Below, one piece after another: positions 60,252 to 64,000 of a stretch of DNA of 64,000 bases. Both the position numbers and the translations under genes were made by a program. The stretch covers positions 377,077 to 441,076 of the forward strand of contig NZ_ML974128.1 of NCBI RefSeq assembly GCF_004765815.2, given 5' to 3'. Position 1 is the first letter of the stretch. The number at the start of each line of letters is the position of its first letter. The notes below the pieces were generated by a model, which saw nothing but the letters and a program-made list of their open reading frames with translations, was not told the DNA's origin and did not search any database. This stretch comes from Halorussus salinus (lineage in GTDB: Archaea; Halobacteriota; Halobacteria; Halobacteriales; Haladaptataceae).

Positions 60252-61039
60252 GCGAGATTCGCCGCGGCTACGTCACCCAAACGCACACCGGCGCGGTGCC
60301 GTGGGACGACGCGCTCACCGCGGCGTCCCGAATCGGACTCGACTACGCGGAACTCTACATGGACGGCGCGACCGAGCGCACCCGAATCGACCCGAGCGCG
60401 GTCGGGGAACTGGCGGCCGACGAGGGACTGGACCTGCTGGTCCACCTCCCGTTCGTGGACGTGGAAATCGGGTCGCCCCGTAACCCCGTCCGGGAAGGCG
60501 CGCTCTCCGAACAGCGCGCCTGCATCGAGGCCGCCGCCGAGATGGGCGCGGAGAAGGCGGTCCTCCACGCCGGGACCAGCGCCCGGCCGCCCGAGTGGGA
60601 ACTGGACGAAATCGCGCCCTACCTGCTGGACTCGATTCGCGTCTTGGACCGCTTCGCGGCCGACCGCGACGTGGAAATCTGCGTCGAGAACCTGCCCGGC
60701 GTCCCCTTCACGGTCCACCACCTCGACCGCGTGTTCGCCGAGACCGAGGCCAGCGTGACCTTCGACACGGGCCACGCCCGCGTGGACGGACTTGACGCCG
60801 ACGAGATGGCCGATTTTCTGGACGCCCACGACGACCGCATCTCGCACGTCCACGTCAACGACGCCCGCGAGGAGGCCGACGAACACGTCCCCACCGGCTC
60901 GGGGACCACCGACTTCGAGACCGCGCTGGCCCCCTTGCGCGACGACTGGCAGGGGACGGTCTCCATCGAGGTCTACACCTTCGACTTCGACTATCTGGAA
61001 CTCAGCGCCGAGAAACTGGACGACGTTCTCCGAGTCTGA
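60248..61039 (+). CDS. sugar-phosphate isomerase/epimerase (AP-endonuclease-2 fold)
   Basis: A 263-residue TIM-barrel protein, GTG start (SEIRRGYVTQTHTGAVPWDD). It has VLHAGTSARPP, EICVENLPG, TFDTGHARVDG, SHVHVNDAREEADEHVP and TVSIEVYTFDFDY, giving the metal-binding residues His, Glu, Asp and His expected in xylose-isomerase-like barrels. A role in making or recycling a polyol or sugar phosphate for the cluster is plausible. Endonuclease IV-like DNA repair is a weak alternative given the short length. GGAGGGA lies 8 bases upstream as ribosome-binding site. Confidence 0.88.
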   Translation: MSEIRRGYVTQTHTGAVPWDDALTAASRIGLDYAELYMDGATERTRIDPSAVGELAADEGLDLLVHLPFVDVEIGSPRNPVREGALSEQRACIEAAAEMGAEKAVLHAGTSARPPEWELDEIAPYLLDSIRVLDRFAADRDVEICVENLPGVPFTVHHLDRVFAETEASVTFDTGHARVDGLDADEMADFLDAHDDRISHVHVNDAREEADEHVPTGSGTTDFETALAPLRDDWQGTVSIEVYTFDFDYLELSAEKLDDVLRV

Positions 61040-61169
61040 CCGTCGGCGCTCCCGCGGACGAGGAGCGATCCGACCTCCCCGGACCCGACTCGACGTGACT
61101 CTTCCCGGCCCGTCGCTCGCTTGAACGCCGTCCGACATGTTTTTCGTGCGACCCCGAGAACGGGCGGGT

Positions 61170-61370
61170 ATGAGTGGAGACGCCCACTGTCCGGACTGCG
61201 AAGTCGCACTGGAGGAGGCCGACCTCTTCACCGGACAGGGCGAGTTCCGGGTCCGGACCGAGGCCGAGAGCGACGACGTGCTGGCCGCCGTCGGCGTGAC
61301 GAAGGCGCTGGACGTGACTCCTCGGCGCTGTCCCGACTGCGGACTGGTGCGCCTGTACGCCGAGGAGTGA
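61170..61370 (+). CDS. small zinc-ribbon protein
   Basis: A 66-residue protein (MSGDAHCPDCEVALEEADLF) with CPDC at the start and CPDCG near the end, forming a single treble-clef or zinc-ribbon fold around a beta-rich middle (GEFRVRTEAESDD). Haloarchaea have many. No function known. Start chosen at 61170; an in-frame upstream codon would add only 11 residues. Confidence 0.75.
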   Translation: MSGDAHCPDCEVALEEADLFTGQGEFRVRTEAESDDVLAAVGVTKALDVTPRRCPDCGLVRLYAEE

Positions 61371-61404
61371 CCTCCCGAGAAAGAACAGTCGCGCCCGACC
61401 CTTC

Positions 61405-61818
61405 TCAGAGGCGCTCGGCGTCGTCGACGTAGAGCCTGTAGACCCGCCCGACCTCGAAAGTGTCGTCGTACCCGTTGCCGGTGTGGCCGTCCACGCGGTA
61501 GCGCCCGCCGCCGATCGACTGGATGGTGTCGTTGTTCGACTCCGCGCCGCGCCACTGCTCGGGATGGCCGACGCCCCGGACCGGTCCGTCGGCGATGAAG
61601 TGGTAGTCGAACCCGATGTGGTTGGCCGCCCAAATCTCGAACTGGTGACCGTACGCCGTGTCTATCGCCGCTTCTCGGGTCGCGTCGGTCGTCGCGCCGC
61701 TGGTCTCGTCGGCCGCGGCCCGCGTCGCCCCCGTGACGAAGGGAATCGCCAACGCTCCCTGTCCGAATCGTTTGAGGACCGTTCGTCGTTCGGTGGCCTT
61801 CTCGGTCTCTTTAGACAT
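61405..61818 (-). CDS. Tat-signal secreted protein of unknown function
   Basis: A 137-residue protein with a twin-arginine signal (ERRTVLKRFGQGALAIPFV, cut near ATRAAA-D) and a small soluble domain with HQFEIWAANHIGFDYHFIAD and YRVDGHTGNGYDDTFEVG. The beta-rich outline is similar to small haloarchaeal exported proteins that I cannot name. No lipobox is present, so it should be released or loosely attached. It is convergent with the zinc-ribbon gene. Confidence 0.75.
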   Translation of the reverse strand: MSKETEKATERRTVLKRFGQGALAIPFVTGATRAAADETSGATTDATREAAIDTAYGHQFEIWAANHIGFDYHFIADGPVRGVGHPEQWRGAESNNDTIQSIGGGRYRVDGHTGNGYDDTFEVGRVYRLYVDDAERL

Positions 61819-62226
61819 ATGTTATCACACCACACGTAATGGCGGACGGCCGAAAGTATCAATGCCCGCCATCCTCCTCGGCGTCGTGGGCTACTTATAT
61901 CGGTGGACAACGACCGACTGAAATCCGGCGAACTCCTCGTTACTCTCGGTCCGAGCGCAGGACTCCGATTCGAGTTAGCGGACCGCCTCTTTCTCCGCGT
62001 CGGCCCGTCGGGTAGTAACGCTCGTTGCTCCGCGACTACTGACAGGTTGTACGCGCCGAACGACGACAAGGTTCAAGACGACTCCTCGTCCGGTCGTCGC
62101 TCCCGACCGCCCCGCCGTCGTCCGCGCCGCGTTTGGAGGCAGTTCCCGCCGCGAGTTCCGGGGAGCGCGTTCACCGATTCCGATACTACTAACTCTCGCA
62201 CGCGGGAAGTATCGAGCGAGTCTAGA
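61819..62226. other. 408-base intergenic region before sucC
   Basis: It carries TTATAT at about 61895, a possible promoter pointing towards sucC, and lies upstream of the Tat-protein gene on the other strand. The frame of sucC stays open upstream to about 61903 but reads arginine/serine-rich sequence without family similarity. I see no gene in the gap. Confidence 0.5.
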
Positions 62227-63372
62227 ATGAGATTACACGAGTATCAGGCGAAGCGGGTCTTCGCCGACGCAGGGATTCCGACGCCGGACGCGACGCTGGC
62301 GTCGTCCGTAGACGAGGTAGTCGAGGCCGCCGAGGAGATCGGCTACCCCGTCGCCGTCAAGGCACAGGTACACGTCGGGGGCCGCGGCAAGGCCGGTGGC
62401 ATCAAACTCGCCGAGAGCGCCGACGAGGCCGAGGAGGCCGCCGAGGACATCATCGGCATGGACCTCAAGGGCTATCACGTCGAGCGCGTGCTGGTCGAGG
62501 AGGCCGTGAACTTCAAGAACGAACTCTACGTCGGCGTGACGATGGACCGCGGCGAGGGCAAGCCCGTGGCGATGGTCTCGACCAAGGGCGGCGTGGACAT
62601 CGAGTCCGTTGCCGAGGAGACTCCCGACGCCATCGCTCGTGAACACATCGACCCCGCCTTCGGGATGCACCCCTATCAGGCCCGGAAGGCCGTCTACGAC
62701 GCGGGCGTCCCCCGCGAACTCGCCTCCGACGTGGCGAGCGTCCTCCAGACGATGTACCAGCTCTGGGACGACCGGGACGCCAGCGAGGTCGAAATCAACC
62801 CGCTGATGGTCACGGAAGACGACGAAATCATCGCGGCCGACGCCGTGATGAACATCGACGACGACGCGCTGTTCCGCCAGCAGGAACTCGCCGAGATGGA
62901 AGAGGAGGCCTTCGAGGACGACCTCGAACGCAAGGCTGGCGAGTACGGCTTCGACTACGTTCGCCTCTCGGGGAACGTCGGCATCATCGGCAACGGTGCC
63001 GGACTCGTGATGACGACGCTCGACCTCGTGGACTACTACGGCGGCGAACCCGCCAACTTCCTCGACATCGGCGGCGGCGCGAAGGCCGAGCGAGTCGCTA
63101 ACGCGCTGGACATGGTGTTCTCCGACGAGAACGTCGATGCCGTGGTCTTCAACATCTTCGGCGGCATCACCCGCGGTGACGAGGTGGCCAAAGGCATCAA
63201 CTCCGCGCTCGAACAGTTCGACGAGATTCCCAAGCCCGTGGTCGTCCGCCTCGCCGGGACCAACGCGGCGGAGGGCCGCGAGATTCTGAACGACGAACTC
63301 GTCACGGTCGAGGAGACCCTCGAAGACGCGGTTCAACGCACGGTCGAATACTCCGAGGAGGAAGCACAATGA
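62227..63372 (+). CDS. sucC: succinate--CoA ligase, beta subunit
   Basis: A 381-residue ADP- or GDP-forming subunit of succinyl-CoA synthetase, the substrate-level phosphorylation step of the citric acid cycle. It starts [21 protein letters not shown]. The ATP-grasp part has [33 protein letters not shown] and the ligase part [19 protein letters not shown] and [13 protein letters not shown]. Length is typical. Its stop overlaps the sucD start as ATGA (63369-63372), a translational coupling seen in haloarchaea. Confidence 0.96.
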   Translation: MRLHEYQAKRVFADAGIPTPDATLASSVDEVVEAAEEIGYPVAVKAQVHVGGRGKAGGIKLAESADEAEEAAEDIIGMDLKGYHVERVLVEEAVNFKNELYVGVTMDRGEGKPVAMVSTKGGVDIESVAEETPDAIAREHIDPAFGMHPYQARKAVYDAGVPRELASDVASVLQTMYQLWDDRDASEVEINPLMVTEDDEIIAADAVMNIDDDALFRQQELAEMEEEAFEDDLERKAGEYGFDYVRLSGNVGIIGNGAGLVMTTLDLVDYYGGEPANFLDIGGGAKAERVANALDMVFSDENVDAVVFNIFGGITRGDEVAKGINSALEQFDEIPKPVVVRLAGTNAAEGREILNDELVTVEETLEDAVQRTVEYSEEEAQ

Positions 63373-64000
63373 GCGTTCTAGTCGATTCCGACACCAGAGT
63401 CGTCGTACAGGGCATCACCGGCGGGGAAGGCAAGTTCCACGCCGAACAGATGATGGAGTACGGGACCAACATCGTCGCCGGTGCGGTGCCGGGCAAGGGC
63501 GGCCAAGAGGTCGCTGGCGTCCCGGTCTACGACACGGTCCACGAAGCGGCCCGCGAGGAGGACGCCGACGCGTCGGTCGTCTTCGTCCCGCCCGCGTTCG
63601 CTGGCGACGCCGTTTTCGAGGCACTCGACGCGCCCCTCGACCTCGTGGTCGCCATCACGGAAGGCATCCCCACGCAGGACATGGCGAAGGTCAACAAGCG
63701 CCTCTCCGAGGTCGATACGCGACTCATCGGCCCGAACTGTCCGGGCATCATCACCCCCGGCGAGTCGAAACTCGGCATCCTGCCGGGCAACATCTTCGAG
63801 TCGGGCGACGTGGGTCTGGTCTCCCGGTCTGGCACCCTCACCTATCAGGTCGTGGACAACCTGACCTCGCGGGGCATCGGCCAGACCACCGCCATCGGCA
63901 TCGGCGGCGACCCCATCATCGGCACGGACTTCACCGACGCGCTGGAACTGTTCGAGAACGACCCCGACACGAAGGCGGTCGTCATGTGCGGCGAAATCGG
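63369..64000 (+). CDS. sucD: succinate--CoA ligase, alpha subunit (cut by window edge)
   Basis: The frame opens [20 protein letters not shown] and is still open at the window end, giving about 210 residues of an expected 290. The CoA-binding Rossmann part is visible ([67 protein letters not shown]). The catalytic histidine region lies beyond the edge. It pairs with sucC to make the heterotetramer. Confidence 0.95.
   Translation, partial: MSVLVDSDTRVVVQGITGGEGKFHAEQMMEYGTNIVAGAVPGKGGQEVAGVPVYDTVHEAAREEDADASVVFVPPAFAGDAVFEALDAPLDLVVAITEGIPTQDMAKVNKRLSEVDTRLIGPNCPGIITPGESKLGILPGNIFESGDVGLVSRSGTLTYQVVDNLTSRGIGQTTAIGIGGDPIIGTDFTDALELFENDPDTKAVVMCGEI

Overview
The window is a stretch of haloarchaeal chromosome (class Halobacteria). 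The DNA is very GC-rich, the predicted proteins are strongly acidic, many start codons lie about 25 bases after a TATA-like box (leaderless style), and the gene families are archaeal: RNase P protein 3, stand-alone Elp3, Pelota, RqcH, Bat-type HTH regulators, DUF4013 membrane proteins and PccX. I cannot fix the genus. I recognised no tRNA, rRNA, transposase or CRISPR array. The first 62 bases contain G14 followed by C28, probably a contig-edge artefact.

Layout. 75-13375 is mostly housekeeping and metabolism: a methyltransferase with RNase P component 3, MutY, an SDR, a Tat-exported lipoprotein serpin, glutamate dehydrogenase, a large PAS/GAF/Bat-HTH regulator, an FMN reductase, an MDR oxidoreductase and a CinA-like protein. 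13376-21130 has micro-ORFs and a repeated 21-base element, then thymidine kinase, small membrane or hypothetical proteins, an archaeal RecJ-like protein, a PAP2-like protein and Elp3. 21131-23480 is the most unusual part. It has an AT-rich promoter region, a 34-codon peptide gene, a hairpin-T4 terminator, a RimK-like ATP-grasp ligase and a PqqD-like/M50 membrane metallopeptidase. This looks like a compact ribosomally made, post-translationally modified peptide (RiPP) locus. A decayed MBL-hydrolase fragment lies just after it.

23700-36890 has a DICT sensor, a beta-helix spike-like protein, RqcH, an AT-richer divergent pair (nucleoside-deoxyribosyltransferase-like protein and winged HTH), three DUF4013 genes around a soluble chemotaxis transducer, Pelota and an amidohydrolase. 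36975-42317 has an SDR, membrane and secreted proteins, and two adjacent NSS-type sodium-dependent transporters. 42472-53120 holds a probable propionyl-CoA carboxylase system (PccB-PccX, biotin carboxylase/BCCP and BirA). Between and beside these lie two copies of a divergent cytochrome P450/Bat-HTH pair in mirror orientation. 53121-54290 contains a possible structured leader RNA and a methyltransferase.

54600-61039 has the YchF GTPase, then a same-strand cluster: CDP-glycerol glycerophosphotransferase-like protein, glycerophosphodiester phosphodiesterase, nucleotidyltransferase-HAD fusion and sugar-phosphate isomerase. Together these suggest making and recycling a polyol-phosphate polymer or glycolipid decoration. 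The window ends with succinyl-CoA ligase (sucC complete, sucD cut by the edge).
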